A stretch of 64,000 nucleotides of DNA from Leptospira sp. WS4.C2 (GTDB lineage Bacteria > Spirochaetota > Leptospiria > Leptospirales > Leptospiraceae). Location of the stretch: the NCBI RefSeq assembly GCF_040833985.1, contig NZ_CP162139.1, forward strand, positions 496,001-560,000, given 5' to 3'. Positions within the stretch are counted from its first letter, which is position 1. Each line of letters starts with the position of its first letter. The notes below the pieces were generated by a model that saw nothing but the letters and a program-made list of their open reading frames with translations, searched no databases and was not told the DNA's origin. Positions 1 to 9,957 of this stretch are shown piece after piece. A program made the translations under genes and the position numbers.

Positions 1-536
1 AATCCTTATCCATTTTGGGTGGATTTATGAATTTGCCCAAATTTCATTTTTATTACCCCTTACATTTTCTACGTTTACCACTCATTGGAGAAGTGTTTTC
101 TTTTTTGTTTCGTCCACCACTACTTCGTTTGTTTTATAAATTGTTTTTAGTTAAAAAAACTCATCACTTAACTTATGAATGGGAAAAGACCATGTATCAT
201 TTGTTATTCGAAGGTAAGACTCGCAAAAATACATTAGAGTTTGTTCGTAATGTGGACAGATCCACACATGCACTTCGTGAAATTGAAGAAGGCGCCAAAA
301 ACTTTGTAGGCCTTCGTCAAATTTATTTAGGGGATGAAGATTTTCGTATTTCTCCGAACCAAACAGAGTACATGAAGGAAACACTTCGAACTAGTAGTCT
401 TGTGATCCTTCCTTCCAAACACCTTCCTATGGAAGAATGTCCAGAAGTTGTTTATGAAAAACTCCACTACTTTGTAGATTCCTTCTCACATAAAAAAACA
501 AAAACCTTTCATTTTAACAAACAGAATAAGGATTAA
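1..536 (+). CDS. Alpha/beta hydrolase, C-terminal part (gene cut by window edge)
   Basis: The reading frame is open from the first bases of the window, so the gene starts upstream and only its C-terminal ~175 residues are present. The end shows the usual C-terminal layout of alpha/beta hydrolases: a strand ending in LGDEDF, then a strand and the motif HLPMEECPE, whose His is the expected catalytic histidine, followed by a short helix. The nucleophile elbow lies outside the window. The middle part is rich in aromatic and hydrophobic residues and probably forms the lid. The stop is one base before the next ATG, so it is likely co-transcribed with the carboxylase gene. Substrate cannot be told. 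Confidence 0.7.
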   Translation, partial: SLSILGGFMNLPKFHFYYPLHFLRLPLIGEVFSFLFRPPLLRLFYKLFLVKKTHHLTYEWEKTMYHLLFEGKTRKNTLEFVRNVDRSTHALREIEEGAKNFVGLRQIYLGDEDFRISPNQTEYMKETLRTSSLVILPSKHLPMEECPEVVYEKLHYFVDSFSHKKTKTFHFNKQNKD

Positions 537-537
537 T

Positions 538-2139
538 ATGGAAAGAATCATTTCTAAGGCAAACCCGCAAACGTCCGAATTTGTTGCCAACCGAACGGCC
601 TATTTAGAAACCATAGTTCCCATACGTAAAACCATCGAGCAAGTGAAGTTAGGTGGTGGGAAAAAGTCTCTCGAAAAACATAAATCTCGAGGAAAACTTA
701 CGGCAAGAGAACGGATCGCCGAACTCATCGACGCGGGAACTGAATTTATGGAGATTTGTGGTCTTGCCGGAGAGGGTGTTTACCCTGATCCCGTTCCCTC
801 TGCAGGAATCATCACAGGCATTGGAAAGGTGGAAGGGGTGGACTGTATGATTGTTGCCAATGATGCCACAGTCAAAGGGGGAACTTACTATCCACTCACG
901 GTAAAAAAACATGTTCGTGCCCAGGAAATTGCGGAAAACAATACCCTTCCTTGTATCTATTTGGTCGATTCCGGTGGGGCTTTTTTACCCATGCAAGATG
1001 AAGTGTTTCCCGACAAAGATCACTTTGGACGTATTTTTTTCAACCAAGCAAGAATGAGTGCCAAAGGAATTTCTCAGATAGCGGTCGTTATGGGGTCGTG
1101 CACCGCAGGTGGTGCTTACATTCCTGCCATGTCTGATGAATCTGTGATTGTCAAAGGAAATGGAACTATCTTTTTAGGTGGGCCCCCACTTGTAAAAGCA
1201 GCAACGGGAGAAATCGTCACTGGTGAAGAGTTAGGTGGTGCAGATGTCCATTGTCGAGTTTCTGGTGTAACTGACCACTATGCAGAAGATGATTTTCATG
1301 CCTTAGAGATCACTCGTTCTATCATTAAAAATATAAATGCAAAATTAGAAACCCTCCCCAAAGAAACAGAAGAACCTTTGTATCCCGCTGAAGAAATTTA
1401 TGGAATTATAGAAAGGGACTCACGTAAGTCTTATGATCCAAGAGAGATCATTGCAAGGATTGTGGATGGGTCACGATTTCATGAATTCAAACGACTCTAT
1501 GCCACAACGATTGTGACTGGATTTGCCGAAGTGTATGGATATCCGGTAGGAATCATTGCCAATCATGGAGTTTTATTTTCCGAGTCTGCACTCAAGGCCT
1601 CTCATTTTATTGAACTTTGTGACCAAAGAAGAATTCCATTATTGTTTCTTCAAAACATCACAGGGTTTATGGTGGGGAAAAAATATGAAAACAATGGGAT
1701 TGCTCGGGATGGGGCCAAGATGGTAAATGCGGTTTCGACAACCACAGTTCCAAAGCTAACGATTGTTACCGGTGGTTCTTATGGGGCAGGAAATTATGGA
1801 ATGTGTGGTCGTGCCTTTGCTCCTGAATTTTTATGGATGTGGCCCAATGCGCGAATTTCTGTAATGGGTGGAGAACAAGCCGCGAACGTTCTTTGGACTG
1901 TCAAAAAAGACCAAAAAGAAGCCGCGGGAGAAGCAGTTTCATCAGAGGAAGAAGCCGTCTTTAAAAAACCAATTTTAGAAGATTATGAAAAAAAATCTTC
2001 GGCCGTGTATAGTTCGGCTCGGCTTTGGGATGATGGGATCATTGATCCTGCCGATACTAGGAAAGTTTTAGGAAGAGCCTTATCTATCCTCAGTAGAAGA
2101 AAGGAAGAAAGAAAACCATTTGGTGTCTTTCGAATGTAA
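538..2139 (+). CDS. Acyl-CoA carboxylase, carboxyltransferase (beta) subunit, MccB type
   Basis: 533 residues, the usual size for the beta subunit of methylcrotonyl-CoA or propionyl-CoA carboxylases. It transfers the carboxyl group from carboxybiotin to an acyl-CoA in the cytoplasm. Both crotonase-like halves are present: the first has [15 protein letters not shown] and [11 protein letters not shown], the second has [10 protein letters not shown] and the glycine-rich [16 protein letters not shown]. The order and wording of these blocks resemble methylcrotonyl-CoA carboxylase beta most closely, but substrate choice is inference. The start has AAGG about seven bases upstream. No biotin carboxylase or carrier gene is adjacent; candidates lie near 37.5-39.5 kb. 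Confidence 0.88.
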   Translation: MERIISKANPQTSEFVANRTAYLETIVPIRKTIEQVKLGGGKKSLEKHKSRGKLTARERIAELIDAGTEFMEICGLAGEGVYPDPVPSAGIITGIGKVEGVDCMIVANDATVKGGTYYPLTVKKHVRAQEIAENNTLPCIYLVDSGGAFLPMQDEVFPDKDHFGRIFFNQARMSAKGISQIAVVMGSCTAGGAYIPAMSDESVIVKGNGTIFLGGPPLVKAATGEIVTGEELGGADVHCRVSGVTDHYAEDDFHALEITRSIIKNINAKLETLPKETEEPLYPAEEIYGIIERDSRKSYDPREIIARIVDGSRFHEFKRLYATTIVTGFAEVYGYPVGIIANHGVLFSESALKASHFIELCDQRRIPLLFLQNITGFMVGKKYENNGIARDGAKMVNAVSTTTVPKLTIVTGGSYGAGNYGMCGRAFAPEFLWMWPNARISVMGGEQAANVLWTVKKDQKEAAGEAVSSEEEAVFKKPILEDYEKKSSAVYSSARLWDDGIIDPADTRKVLGRALSILSRRKEERKPFGVFRM

Positions 2140-2182
2140 TTTTTGTCTTTTCATTTCCTTTTGGGGTGAAAACTAACTACAA

Positions 2183-2539
2183 ATGATCATCCTCGAGAAG
2201 TCATCCAATCAAGTTGCCATCATATCCATTGAAGGTGAGGTTGATTTGTACAATGCAAAAGAATTGAAAGACATTCTGGATGATAAAATGCGCAAACACC
2301 AATACGAAATTGTTGTGAACCTAGAAAAGGTTCCCTTTATGGACAGTTCTGGAATTGGGACTTTGGTGACAGCTATGTACAAACTAAAAAAATACCATGG
2401 GAATTTAAAGGTATGTAGTGTTCACGGATCTGTTGCTAAAGTATTCAAAATTACTGGAATGGAGAGCCATTTAGAAGTGTTTGATACAGAAGAAAATGCT
2501 GTTATCTCGTTAGTGAATGAAAGGGGATCCGGCGAATAA
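2183..2539 (+). CDS. STAS-domain anti-sigma factor antagonist
   Basis: 118 residues with a single STAS domain of the SpoIIAA/RsbV type. The stretch VPFMDSSGIGTLV carries the serine that kinases of this family phosphorylate and SpoIIE/RsbU phosphatases release. In known systems the unphosphorylated form binds an anti-sigma kinase and frees a sigma factor or another output. No kinase gene is next to it, but two SpoIIE-type phosphatases are encoded elsewhere in the window. It follows the carboxylase gene by 43 bases and faces the DJ-1 gene tail to tail. Confidence 0.88.
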   Translation: MIILEKSSNQVAIISIEGEVDLYNAKELKDILDDKMRKHQYEIVVNLEKVPFMDSSGIGTLVTAMYKLKKYHGNLKVCSVHGSVAKVFKITGMESHLEVFDTEENAVISLVNERGSGE

Positions 2540-2583
2540 CCAATATTTGGTGAAGAAAATCGATTCTTACTCCTTTCGCCAAT

Positions 2584-3141
2584 TTATGGAAGTTGTAGAC
2601 CGGCCTTTACTTTTTCCATTACCTCTTTGCCCTCAAAAATTTCCAAAAGATACAAAGCAAATTCAAAAGCAGAACCGGGGCCCACGCTCGTATGGATATG
2701 GTTATGCGATTCTATTCTTTGGCCTGTATACTTTCCTCCTTTTCCTTTTGCTAAATCTTCAGCCGAAGGAAAAGCGGTGTAGGGATCATTCCCGGAAATG
2801 ATGTTTAGGTTACGAAGCACACTCGGAGCAGCACAAATGGCTCCGATCAGTTTTTTCTCAGATTGAAAAGAATTTAGAATCTTACTAATTTCTGGATCGA
2901 CCATGAGTTGTTTGGTCCCTTCCAGGCCACCGGGAAGTAGGATGGCATCAAACTCTGTCGGATTGATTTCAGAAAAAACTGTATCTGCTATGTGGACGGT
3001 CTTTCTGGAAGCAAGGATGGGATCTTTGGTTTTTCCACCGGATACCACTTCTACGTTTCCTCTTCTCAGAACATCGATTAAAATGATGGCTTCCATTTCT
3101 TCGAAGCCGGTGCAGAGTGGAATAAAAACTCGTGTTGCCAT
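2584..3141 (-). CDS. DJ-1/PfpI family protein
   Basis: 185 residues covering the whole DJ-1/ThiJ/YajL fold. It starts with the typical strand and Glu (CTGFEEMEA) and has the nucleophile elbow GAICAAP with the conserved reactive cysteine, followed by SHNHIHTSVGPGSA near the C-terminus. Members act in protection from oxidative or carbonyl stress, as chaperones, or as glyoxalase-like enzymes. The sequence alone does not separate these. Divergent from htrA, so the 117-base gap between them holds both promoters. Confidence 0.9.
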   Translation of the reverse strand: MATRVFIPLCTGFEEMEAIILIDVLRRGNVEVVSGGKTKDPILASRKTVHIADTVFSEINPTEFDAILLPGGLEGTKQLMVDPEISKILNSFQSEKKLIGAICAAPSVLRNLNIISGNDPYTAFPSAEDLAKGKGGKYTGQRIESHNHIHTSVGPGSAFEFALYLLEIFEGKEVMEKVKAGLQLP

Positions 3142-3258
3142 AAAAAGACTAGTTGGGCTTTGTACAAAATGTTCAAGTTCTTTTGTAAAAAAACGATCTC
3201 AAGAATTGAGAACTTTCCTGGAACTTTCGGGGTCTTATATTGTAGGAGAGATAGTTAA

Positions 3259-4434
3259 TTGTCTATGATTGATAAAAAAACGAATCCTTTACGTTACTTA
3301 GCGATTGCTTTTAGTTTTTTACTTTTGGGAACATTTTTGTCTCCCATTCTAACTTGCGGAAATTCTTCCGAAAACCCTCTGCAACTCAAAGCAGATGGCA
3401 GCGATAAATTGTCCCCGGCCCAAACACAAGCTGTGGCTTTGGAAGATGCCTTCCAAGAAGTATTTGATAAAGTGTCCCCGAGTGTGGTATCCATTGCCAC
3501 GGAACGGACAGTGAACGTCCAACAACATCCATTTTCTGGTGATCCCTATTTTGATCATTTTTTCGGACGTCCTGGTGGTGGATCAGGTCGTGTGATGAAA
3601 CAAAAACAAACAGGACTTGGTTCAGGAATTGTTTTGAATGAAGACGGCTATATCATGACCAACCACCATGTGATCAAAGATATGGACAAACTCACAGTAA
3701 AGTTTAAAAGCCAAAAAACTTTTGAAGCCAAAGTGATTGGTTCTGATGAAACCATGGACATCGCCTTACTCAAGATAGATGCTCCTAAGGGAACACTTCG
3801 TCCGATTGTTCTTGCTGATTCCAATAAAGTAAAAGTGGGGAACTGGGCCATTGCCATTGGAGCTCCTCTTGGATTCGAACATTCCTTTACTGTGGGTGTT
3901 GTTTCTGCAGTACAACGTGGTGGGATCGATGCTTCTGGGCTTTCTTATATCCAAACAGACGCGGCCATCAACCAGGGAAATAGTGGTGGGCCACTTCTTA
4001 ACATTCGCGGGGAAGTGATTGGAATCAACCGTATGATTGCCTCTCAGTCTGGTGGTTCTGTGGGGATTGGATTTACGATCCCTATCAACGAAGCTCGCCG
4101 AGTCGCTGAAGAAATCAAAACAAACGGGAAAGTCATCCGGCCTTGGATTGGTGTGGGTCTTGATGCGATCAATGAAGAAGACATCGAACAACTCAAACTA
4201 AAAGACAACAAAGGTGCCATTGTTCGCCAAATCATGCGTGGGTCTCCGGCTGACAAAGCGGGTTTGAAATTGTTTGATGTGATTGTGGAAATCGGTGGAA
4301 AAGAAATCCAAACACCGGAAGAACTCATTGGATTTGTGAGATCTTCCAAAATCGGAAAACGAATCGAGATAAAAATCATTCGAAATAAAAATGAAATCTT
4401 GACTTCCATCACTCCAGAGCAGAAACCCAATTGA
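3259..4434 (+). CDS. HtrA/DegP-type periplasmic serine protease with one PDZ domain
   Basis: 391 residues. A hydrophobic segment at 13-32 exports or anchors the protein; the ILTC at 30-33 could be a lax spirochaetal lipobox. The trypsin-like domain has all three catalytic residues: H137 in TNHHV, D167 in MDIALL and S242 in GNSGGP. One PDZ domain fills about 290-385. With a single PDZ domain it resembles DegS/HhoB more than DegP. GGAG lies 10 bases before the TTG chosen here; an in-frame ATG at 3265 would be 16 bases away, so the start is uncertain by two residues. It sits one base before ruvB. Confidence 0.92.
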   Translation: MSMIDKKTNPLRYLAIAFSFLLLGTFLSPILTCGNSSENPLQLKADGSDKLSPAQTQAVALEDAFQEVFDKVSPSVVSIATERTVNVQQHPFSGDPYFDHFFGRPGGGSGRVMKQKQTGLGSGIVLNEDGYIMTNHHVIKDMDKLTVKFKSQKTFEAKVIGSDETMDIALLKIDAPKGTLRPIVLADSNKVKVGNWAIAIGAPLGFEHSFTVGVVSAVQRGGIDASGLSYIQTDAAINQGNSGGPLLNIRGEVIGINRMIASQSGGSVGIGFTIPINEARRVAEEIKTNGKVIRPWIGVGLDAINEEDIEQLKLKDNKGAIVRQIMRGSPADKAGLKLFDVIVEIGGKEIQTPEELIGFVRSSKIGKRIEIKIIRNKNEILTSITPEQKPN

Positions 4435-4435
4435 G

Positions 4436-5461
4436 GTGAGTTTAAGAGAAGATTGGATCCAGCCGGCCGAAGATGAACCAAGTCTTCGTCCTACCAAATT
4501 ATCCGAATTTATCGGGCAAAAAGAGGTTTTGGCCAATCTCTCGGTATATGTGGAGGCGGCTCGCAAACGTAAGAGCCCCCTCGACCATGTTTTAATTTCA
4601 GGTCCACCGGGCCTTGGTAAAACCACGCTTGCCAATATCATCGCCAATGAGTTGGCAGTTGCCTTCACTCCTACTTCTGCCCCTGCTATTTCCAAAGGGG
4701 CAGACCTTGTTCGGTTCCTCACCCTTCTTAAAACCAATGAAGTTCTTTTCATTGATGAGATTCACGGCTTTATTAAAAAACAGGAAGAACTTTTGTATCC
4801 GGCTATGGAGAACTTCTTTGTGGACCTCGTGGTCGGCGAAGGAGTCACTGCAAATGCCCTCCAGATCCAACTCCAGCCCTTTACTCTTGTGGGTGCGACC
4901 ACTCGCTCAGGACTTGTCAGTGAACCCTTAAAGTCACGGTTTGGAATCCATCTCAAATTGGATTTTTATACAGATGGGGAAATGCAAATCATTGTGGATC
5001 GATCGGCAAAATTACTCGGAGTTTCTCTTGGTGATGGTGTTGCTTTTGAGATAGGAAAACGGAGTCGTAAAACTCCAAGGATTGCCAACCATCTTTTAAA
5101 ACGAGTTCGTGACTTTGCAGAAGTTCGTAATGAAACCTCTGTTAGTTTAGATACTTGCCGCTTTGCATTTGATCGTATGGGTGTGGATCATCTGGGCCTT
5201 GATGTTGTGGATCGTCAAATTTTGGACATTCTCATCAATCGTTATGGCGGTGGGCCTGTGGGAATCAAACCCATTGCTGTGGTACTTGGAGAAGAGGAAA
5301 GGACCATTGAGGACACTTATGAGCCCTTTCTTGTCCGAGTGGGACTCGTGGACCGCACTCCCCAGGGTCGAGTGGCAACGAAAAAAGCTTACGAACATTT
5401 GGGACTTGTGTATACTGGAAATACCGGGGAAAATCGTGAAAATGGTCCAACTCTCTTTTGA
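4436..5461 (+). CDS. ruvB: Holliday junction branch migration ATPase RuvB
   Basis: 341 residues, full length for RuvB. Walker A is GPPGLGKTT, Walker [10 protein letters not shown] and sensor 1 GATTR, followed by the TPRIAN helix region and the winged-helix DNA-binding end ([10 protein letters not shown]). As a hexamer it drives branch migration with RuvA and RuvC; neither is encoded here. The Walker B tail is HGF where most RuvB proteins have HRL, and the stretch after it ([21 protein letters not shown]) differs from enterobacterial RuvB. The start is GTG, one base after the htrA stop, and the 3' end overlaps the next gene by 20 bases. Confidence 0.95.
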   Translation: MSLREDWIQPAEDEPSLRPTKLSEFIGQKEVLANLSVYVEAARKRKSPLDHVLISGPPGLGKTTLANIIANELAVAFTPTSAPAISKGADLVRFLTLLKTNEVLFIDEIHGFIKKQEELLYPAMENFFVDLVVGEGVTANALQIQLQPFTLVGATTRSGLVSEPLKSRFGIHLKLDFYTDGEMQIIVDRSAKLLGVSLGDGVAFEIGKRSRKTPRIANHLLKRVRDFAEVRNETSVSLDTCRFAFDRMGVDHLGLDVVDRQILDILINRYGGGPVGIKPIAVVLGEEERTIEDTYEPFLVRVGLVDRTPQGRVATKKAYEHLGLVYTGNTGENRENGPTLF

Positions 5462-6359
5462 TTTCCGATTGCCTGAAAAGGAAGAAGGGGAACGTAGACT
5501 TTTCTTCGCCTTCACCTTCGTCATCCTCATCGCATCATTTGTTCTCGCCCACCTCATCACAAGAAATATGCTTTGGAAGATGTTGGCCGATGAACAAGCC
5601 TCACAAATGGTTGGACCAAAAGAACAAGAAAAAATCTACGAAGTTCTTGTAGAACAACAGTTCATCAATCCAGACAAAAAGGATGAATACAAAGCACTCT
5701 CTAACAAGGATTCGTCGGGCGGTGGTGGACTTACCGAAAAACAAGGATTTCATACCCTCACTCAATTTCGCGAATTTATTATGGGAAGTTCTGCGTCCAC
5801 TCCGAGTAAAGCCCAACCGAAATCGGAACAATCGAAAGAAGAAGAAATTTTTGAAGTAGGAATTTTTAAAGCAGATCCTAAAAGTAATTCTAATTCAGAA
5901 GAAAGCCCAAACCAATCCGCAAGTTCCGGGCAGATGACAAAAATTCCATTTAACTACAGATTCCAACAGGATTTTTTGTTTCGTTGGGACGGGGCCAAGG
6001 CTCTTACCATTCCCACCAAACAGTTAGCAGGTTATTATTATTTTAAAAGTATGTTGAAACGAATTGAGGAATCTTTTGCTCCCCCTGGTGGAGGAAACTA
6101 TGCTTATCGAGATATGGCAGGAGTAGTGGCAAGAGAAGGAATCAAAGAAGGTGAAACCAAAGTTTTATTTATGTTAAGTGAACAAGGGCAAGTTTTGGAT
6201 GTCCGTTTGGTTTCCTCCCAAGGCCAAGTGGTGGTGGACCAAGCTTGTATGGATTCCATTCGGGGCCAAAACTTTGGTCCGGTTCCGGAAGAAGTTAAGT
6301 CAAAAGGCCTTATCTTTGGGATCAACTTCATCTTTCCCGGAATCCGTTATTACCGTTAG
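5442..6359 (+). CDS. TonB-like energy transducer
   Basis: 305 residues from the ATG inside the end of ruvB. GGGGA precedes it by 11 bases; a GTG at 5436 is also possible. One membrane segment at about 24-42 anchors it in the inner membrane. A long charged and Ser/Gly-rich linker follows, and the last ~90 residues match a TonB C-terminal domain ([25 protein letters not shown], then [18 protein letters not shown]). TonB proteins pass proton-motive energy to outer-membrane receptors. No ExbB/ExbD genes are nearby. The proline-rich spacer typical of enterobacterial TonB is missing. The gene ends three bases from a convergent gene. Confidence 0.75.
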   Translation: MVQLSFDFRLPEKEEGERRLFFAFTFVILIASFVLAHLITRNMLWKMLADEQASQMVGPKEQEKIYEVLVEQQFINPDKKDEYKALSNKDSSGGGGLTEKQGFHTLTQFREFIMGSSASTPSKAQPKSEQSKEEEIFEVGIFKADPKSNSNSEESPNQSASSGQMTKIPFNYRFQQDFLFRWDGAKALTIPTKQLAGYYYFKSMLKRIEESFAPPGGGNYAYRDMAGVVAREGIKEGETKVLFMLSEQGQVLDVRLVSSQGQVVVDQACMDSIRGQNFGPVPEEVKSKGLIFGINFIFPGIRYYR

Positions 6360-6362
6360 ATG

Positions 6363-6674
6363 TTAATCTGTCACTAAACTACAACCATACTCTTTGGAAA
6401 GATACTTAGCCGTATTGGACCGCCCGAGTCCTTTTACCGTTACTGATTTGTTTTCTTTATCGAGTTTGAATTCGCTAATTGGCACCCACTGGCGAGCAAA
6501 GTCATGGCACTGGTTTTCCGAAAGTTCCATCACAAAGTAACAACTACAATACTCTTTCGAATAAAAACTGGAAATAATGGAAGGAAAACTGGAGAGGTGT
6601 TTCCAATTCCATTGTGCCCAAAACAAAACAAATAAAAACAACAAAGAAAGGATCACAGATATTTTTCTTTTCAT
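6363..6674 (-). CDS. Small exported protein, function unknown
   Basis: 103 residues with an N-terminal hydrophobic segment (residues 5-20) after MKRK, so it is exported or anchored in the inner membrane. Four cysteines (YCSCYF, NQCHDF, YGCSL) suggest disulfides outside the cytoplasm. I do not recognise the family. It starts four bases after the end of the upstream serine hydrolase gene and is probably made from the same transcript. Confidence 0.65.
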   Translation of the reverse strand: MKRKISVILSLLFLFVLFWAQWNWKHLSSFPSIISSFYSKEYCSCYFVMELSENQCHDFARQWVPISEFKLDKENKSVTVKGLGRSNTAKYLSKEYGCSLVTD

Positions 6675-6678
6675 AAGG

Positions 6679-7863
6679 TTACCGAATTACAGACTCTTTC
6701 ACTAATTTTAAAAAATCATTTTTGATGAATGCCTTTTCGCGATCATCTCCAAACCGAACAATGATTAAATCAAGGCTTGGAATCACATACAACATTTGTC
6801 CCCAGTGCCCAAGACCGGCAAAGGTATCTTTTGGTGCATCTGGCCATGGTTCGTGGATTCCTCTTTCGGGAACTCCTGTGTTGGCATACCAGTGTGCGGT
6901 ATAATTGTCTTGTGACAAATCTTCGGAGTATGGTGTGGATTTGTATCCGGGGGCAGGTGTTCTTGTGAACTGAACCCAACCTTCGGGTAACAGACGTTCT
7001 CCGTTCCAAACTCCGTCATTTAAATACAGATAACCAATTTTTGCTAAGTCTTTGGCAGTCATATACAAATAAGAAGATCCCACATAAGTGCCTGAGCCAT
7101 CTCTTTCGAAAGTGACATTGGTGATTCCGAGAGGTTTGAATATTTTTTCGAAAGGAAGTTTGTCATATTCTTCTGCACCATAGACTTTTTTCAAAATGGC
7201 AGAAAGAATATTGGTATCACAACTAGAATAGTATACTTGGGTTCCCGGTTCTGCACGAAGAGGAAGGTCTGCACAAAAGGCTCCCATATCTTTGCGACCT
7301 CTTGTATACAACATGGCAATGACCGATGATTTGAGTGGACCACTTTCATATCCTTCTTCTCCCGCAAGTCCTGAGGACATATTGAGAAGGTGTCTAATCG
7401 TTATTTTTTTGTGAGCTTCATCGCGGCTCAGTGGTTCATAATGATAATAACCAGGATCATCTAACTTAACGAGACCTTGTTTGACAGCAATTCCATACAT
7501 GGTTTGTAAAATGCTTTTGGATACTGACCAGGTTAAATGGACTTTGTCTTCAGAAAAGTTTCTTGCATACTTTTCATAAATGAGTTTTCCATTCCTTAAG
7601 ATGACAAGGGCATCGGTCCTTCTGCCTTTTCTATCTGTTTCATCTCCCGTTCGAGTGAAGGCATATTCTTCTACTAACCCCAGTTTGCTGGAAGATACAC
7701 CGACAGATTCAGGGGATACTACTTTCCAATTGGGACTTGGCCATTCTGGTTTCAATCGAGTCTTCAGTGTGGTTACTTCTGGTTCACCACCGAAGGGAGA
7801 AAGGTCTTTGCCGCAATGGGCAAAAGTAAGTAAAAGAAGGATACAGATAAAACTTTGTTTCAT
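6679..7863 (-). CDS. Serine hydrolase lipoprotein of the class C beta-lactamase family
   Basis: 394 residues. The signal sequence ends in TFAHC, so C17 should be lipidated. The Ser-x-x-Lys pair is SVSK at 113-116 with catalytic S113 and K116. The tyrosine motif is YYSS at 211-214, and GHWGQ near the end occupies the KTG-like position. This arrangement is typical of the esterase/peptidase branch of the family (EstB, PbpX-like) rather than of true AmpC, so antibiotic resistance should not be assumed. An exported four-cysteine protein follows in the same direction. Confidence 0.85.
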   Translation of the reverse strand: MKQSFICILLLLTFAHCGKDLSPFGGEPEVTTLKTRLKPEWPSPNWKVVSPESVGVSSSKLGLVEEYAFTRTGDETDRKGRRTDALVILRNGKLIYEKYARNFSEDKVHLTWSVSKSILQTMYGIAVKQGLVKLDDPGYYHYEPLSRDEAHKKITIRHLLNMSSGLAGEEGYESGPLKSSVIAMLYTRGRKDMGAFCADLPLRAEPGTQVYYSSCDTNILSAILKKVYGAEEYDKLPFEKIFKPLGITNVTFERDGSGTYVGSSYLYMTAKDLAKIGYLYLNDGVWNGERLLPEGWVQFTRTPAPGYKSTPYSEDLSQDNYTAHWYANTGVPERGIHEPWPDAPKDTFAGLGHWGQMLYVIPSLDLIIVRFGDDREKAFIKNDFLKLVKESVIR

Positions 7864-7936
7864 AGAATTCCTGATTCAGATTCGTCTCAGAATTCTATGC
7901 GATGGAAAGACGTTTGCAAAGGAAAAAAGAAAGGGA

Positions 7937-8350
7937 TTATACTTTTTCTGCGTATCCTTTTAGTTTTTGGACCATGGAGAAAAGTCCGTTTCTTCTTGAG
8001 ATAGAAAGAAATTTTGCAAGGCCTACTTCTTCAATAAAACCTAGTGAGGCATCCGCTATATCTTTCGGAGATTGTCCTGAAAATACGCGTATGAGAATAG
8101 CGATAAGGCCTTTTGTTAGAGCCGTGTCGCTATCTGCATCAAACTCTAATTTTCCCGCTTCTAGTTTTGGTGCGACCCAAACACGAGACTGGCAACCAGG
8201 GACGATATATTCTTCTGTTCGTTTTTCCTCTGGATAAGGAGGGAGCTCTTCACCTAACTCAATTAAATATTGAAACTTCTCTTCCCAATCTGTTAAGTCA
8301 GAGAACTCTGCTATAATTTCTTTTTGGATTTCCTCAATGGACTTACTCAT
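7937..8350 (-). CDS. sufE: SufE family sulfur-acceptor protein
   Basis: 137 residues from the ATG at 8350. The profile is that of SufE: a helical start (IIAEFSDLTDWEEKFQYLIELG), then VPGCQSRVWV with the sulfur-accepting cysteine, then GLIAILIRVFSGQSP. SufE takes persulfide from the cysteine desulfurase SufS and passes it to the Fe-S scaffold. SufS and the rest of the suf operon are not here. The gene starts inside the last codons of the upstream lipoprotein gene (8-base overlap), which suggests translational coupling. An in-frame GTG three codons upstream is the alternative start. Confidence 0.92.
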   Translation of the reverse strand: MSKSIEEIQKEIIAEFSDLTDWEEKFQYLIELGEELPPYPEEKRTEEYIVPGCQSRVWVAPKLEAGKLEFDADSDTALTKGLIAILIRVFSGQSPKDIADASLGFIEEVGLAKFLSISRRNGLFSMVQKLKGYAEKV

Positions 8351-8693
8351 GTTTTGCACTCGGAGTTGGGATCTCGGTAAACTTATCTTTTTTTCTCATA
8401 TAAAACTTGTTAAAGTTTGCCGTGGTAAGATTTTTTAATTCCACACGATTCACTGTGGAAACAGTGAGTTCGTACAACTCACCATTTGATTTAAAAAAAT
8501 AATCCATTCGAAGTTTTTCTTCCAGAATGTATTCTACATCATTCCAAATTAATTTTTTGGATTCGAAGTCTACATACAAACATTCAGGAGGTTTGGTAAG
8601 CACATAACAAAATTCGCCGGCTTTAGGAACACCTTTATAAAATAATCCGCATTGGAAGATAAAAAGAGAAAGTAAGAAAACAAAAACCTTCAT
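8343..8693 (-). CDS. Small lipoprotein, function unknown
   Basis: 116 residues. A short hydrophobic signal ends in FIFQC, so C15 is a likely lipidation site. The rest is soluble and beta-rich in appearance (KKLIWNDVEYILEEKLRMDYFF) with no motif I recognise. Its start overlaps the stop of the upstream gene by four bases (ATGA) and its end overlaps sufE by eight, so it sits inside a tightly coupled three-gene unit. Confidence 0.7.
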   Translation of the reverse strand: MKVFVFLLSLFIFQCGLFYKGVPKAGEFCYVLTKPPECLYVDFESKKLIWNDVEYILEEKLRMDYFFKSNGELYELTVSTVNRVELKNLTTANFNKFYMRKKDKFTEIPTPSAKHE

Positions 8694-9706
8694 TCTTTTT
8701 TATCCGGTGTTAGATCTAATTTGGTTTTGGCTCCCGGTTTTTCTACAATCATCTTAGCAATGAGGAGGGGAATCTCTGGATTCTTTTTACCAGAAGAAAG
8801 GTAAAAATCTTCCAATAAATCGATTCCTTTTTGAGAAAGATTTTGTAAGTGAAAGATTGTGGCTTCTGTAATGATAGAAGTCTCTGTAATCCGATCGGGA
8901 TTGTTTGACTTAGCTTGTCTCAGTAGTGACAAAGCCCCTACATAATCTTTTTTATAATACTTTCCTAGACCTCGCAAAAAATTCTCTTCCCTAGGAGTGA
9001 ATTGTATTCCCGCTTTATAACTTGGATCTTTTGTGATTGTGATGAGTTTATCGAGCCCCGATGCATCCCCAGCTAACATCGTATTGAAGGTGAGTAACCA
9101 AATATAAACTGTTTGGAACTCTGGAGAAAGTTTAGAACGATCCAAATTTCCATATTCGGTGATGAGTGCTTGGGGCCTTTTCACATGTCGGTGTGTTTCG
9201 CCAAGGAATAACAAAACTTTATTGTTTTCCCAATCAGAAAACGGAGACGAGGAAAAAGATTCGGCAGTCCTTGCATTCCAAAATACGGAGTCCAAGGTAG
9301 AATCTGCAAGGACTGAGGAGCCAATGAAGTCTTGGAATTCGGATCCTAAATGCAAAATCAAACTGTCGTGATCAAAATAAATTCCAATTCTATATAAATT
9401 CCAAAATAAACTCCGGGCAATCAAATGAAAGGCAACAGGATCTGTGGGATCTTTTTCGGAATAGGTAATAGCAATCGATTGGAAGTCTTCGATATCTTTT
9501 TCTTTCAGATTTCCCGATTTCCAGAGTTCGATTGTTTTTTCTTTGGTTTTTTCTGCCCTGACACTTTGGTCTTTTGCAAAAAGAAAATAAATTTCTTTTC
9601 TATAGGTAAACCCTAACACGGACAGACCAATCGCTAAAACCAATAGAATTAGCGGTGTCTTTGATTTCTTCTTTCTGTGCGGTTCGTACCGGGAGTAAAT
9701 CGCCAT
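8690..9706 (-). CDS. Membrane-anchored TPR-like protein, function unknown
   Basis: 338 residues from the ATG at 9706. A basic N-terminus (PHRKKKSK) leads into one membrane segment at about residues 18-36; the remainder should be periplasmic. The body is a run of amphipathic helix pairs (for example NFLRGLGKYYKKDYVGALSLLRQA, with the small and large residues of TPR units), so a protein-binding scaffold is likely. A longer frame extends to 9946 but overlaps a zinc-ribbon gene on the other strand and reads as low-complexity serine, so I rejected it. Confidence 0.75.
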   Translation of the reverse strand: MAIYSRYEPHRKKKSKTPLILLVLAIGLSVLGFTYRKEIYFLFAKDQSVRAEKTKEKTIELWKSGNLKEKDIEDFQSIAITYSEKDPTDPVAFHLIARSLFWNLYRIGIYFDHDSLILHLGSEFQDFIGSSVLADSTLDSVFWNARTAESFSSSPFSDWENNKVLLFLGETHRHVKRPQALITEYGNLDRSKLSPEFQTVYIWLLTFNTMLAGDASGLDKLITITKDPSYKAGIQFTPREENFLRGLGKYYKKDYVGALSLLRQAKSNNPDRITETSIITEATIFHLQNLSQKGIDLLEDFYLSSGKKNPEIPLLIAKMIVEKPGAKTKLDLTPDKKE

Positions 9707-9776
9707 CGTTGGTTCCCATTTTTTTTTGCCCTCCCCACTTGACACGGCTTTTTCTTTGTGATTTAGTGAGAAGGGT

Positions 9777-9956
9777 ATGGAAGATGACATTTTAGAAGAT
9801 GACGAATTCGAAGCGGATAGCCTCAACGAAGACGTCGTAACGTATGCTTGCGAGGATTGTGACCACCGTTGGGAAGCCGAAGGAGAGGACGAATACCTCG
9901 ATTCTTGGGAACTGATCTGCCCTATGTGCGGATCTGCGAATATCACCGAACTGTAA
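9777..9956 (+). CDS. 59-residue acidic zinc-ribbon protein
   Basis: A short reading frame that standard size cut-offs miss. It encodes 59 residues beginning MEDDILEDDEFEAD. Two CxxC knuckles follow (CEDC and CPMC, 29 residues apart), which is a classic zinc ribbon, separated by WEAEGEDEYLDSWEL. It starts nine bases or so after AAGGG-like sequence and stops one base before the next gene, so it heads the seven-gene plus-strand string. The very acidic head suggests a protein-binding rather than nucleic-acid-binding role; that is inference. Confidence 0.8.
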   Translation: MEDDILEDDEFEADSLNEDVVTYACEDCDHRWEAEGEDEYLDSWELICPMCGSANITEL

Positions 9957-9957
9957 T

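Noticed and set aside
3766..4191. Minus-strand open frame of 141 codons inside htrA
   Set aside because: It is a shadow of the protease gene, whose catalytic motifs are all in the plus frame.
5163..5441. Long N-terminal extension of the TonB-like gene
   Set aside because: It lies wholly inside ruvB in another frame and has no ribosome site; the ATG at 5442 starts just before the membrane segment.
9739..9767. TTGACA-17-TTTAGT as promoter for the zinc-ribbon string
   Set aside because: The -10 is weak and would start transcription about three bases before the ATG, leaving the ribosome site untranscribed.
9707..9946. 80-residue N-terminal extension of the TPR-like membrane protein gene
   Set aside because: Its serine-rich reading is the antisense of a convincing zinc-ribbon gene, and the ATG at 9706 directly precedes the membrane segment.
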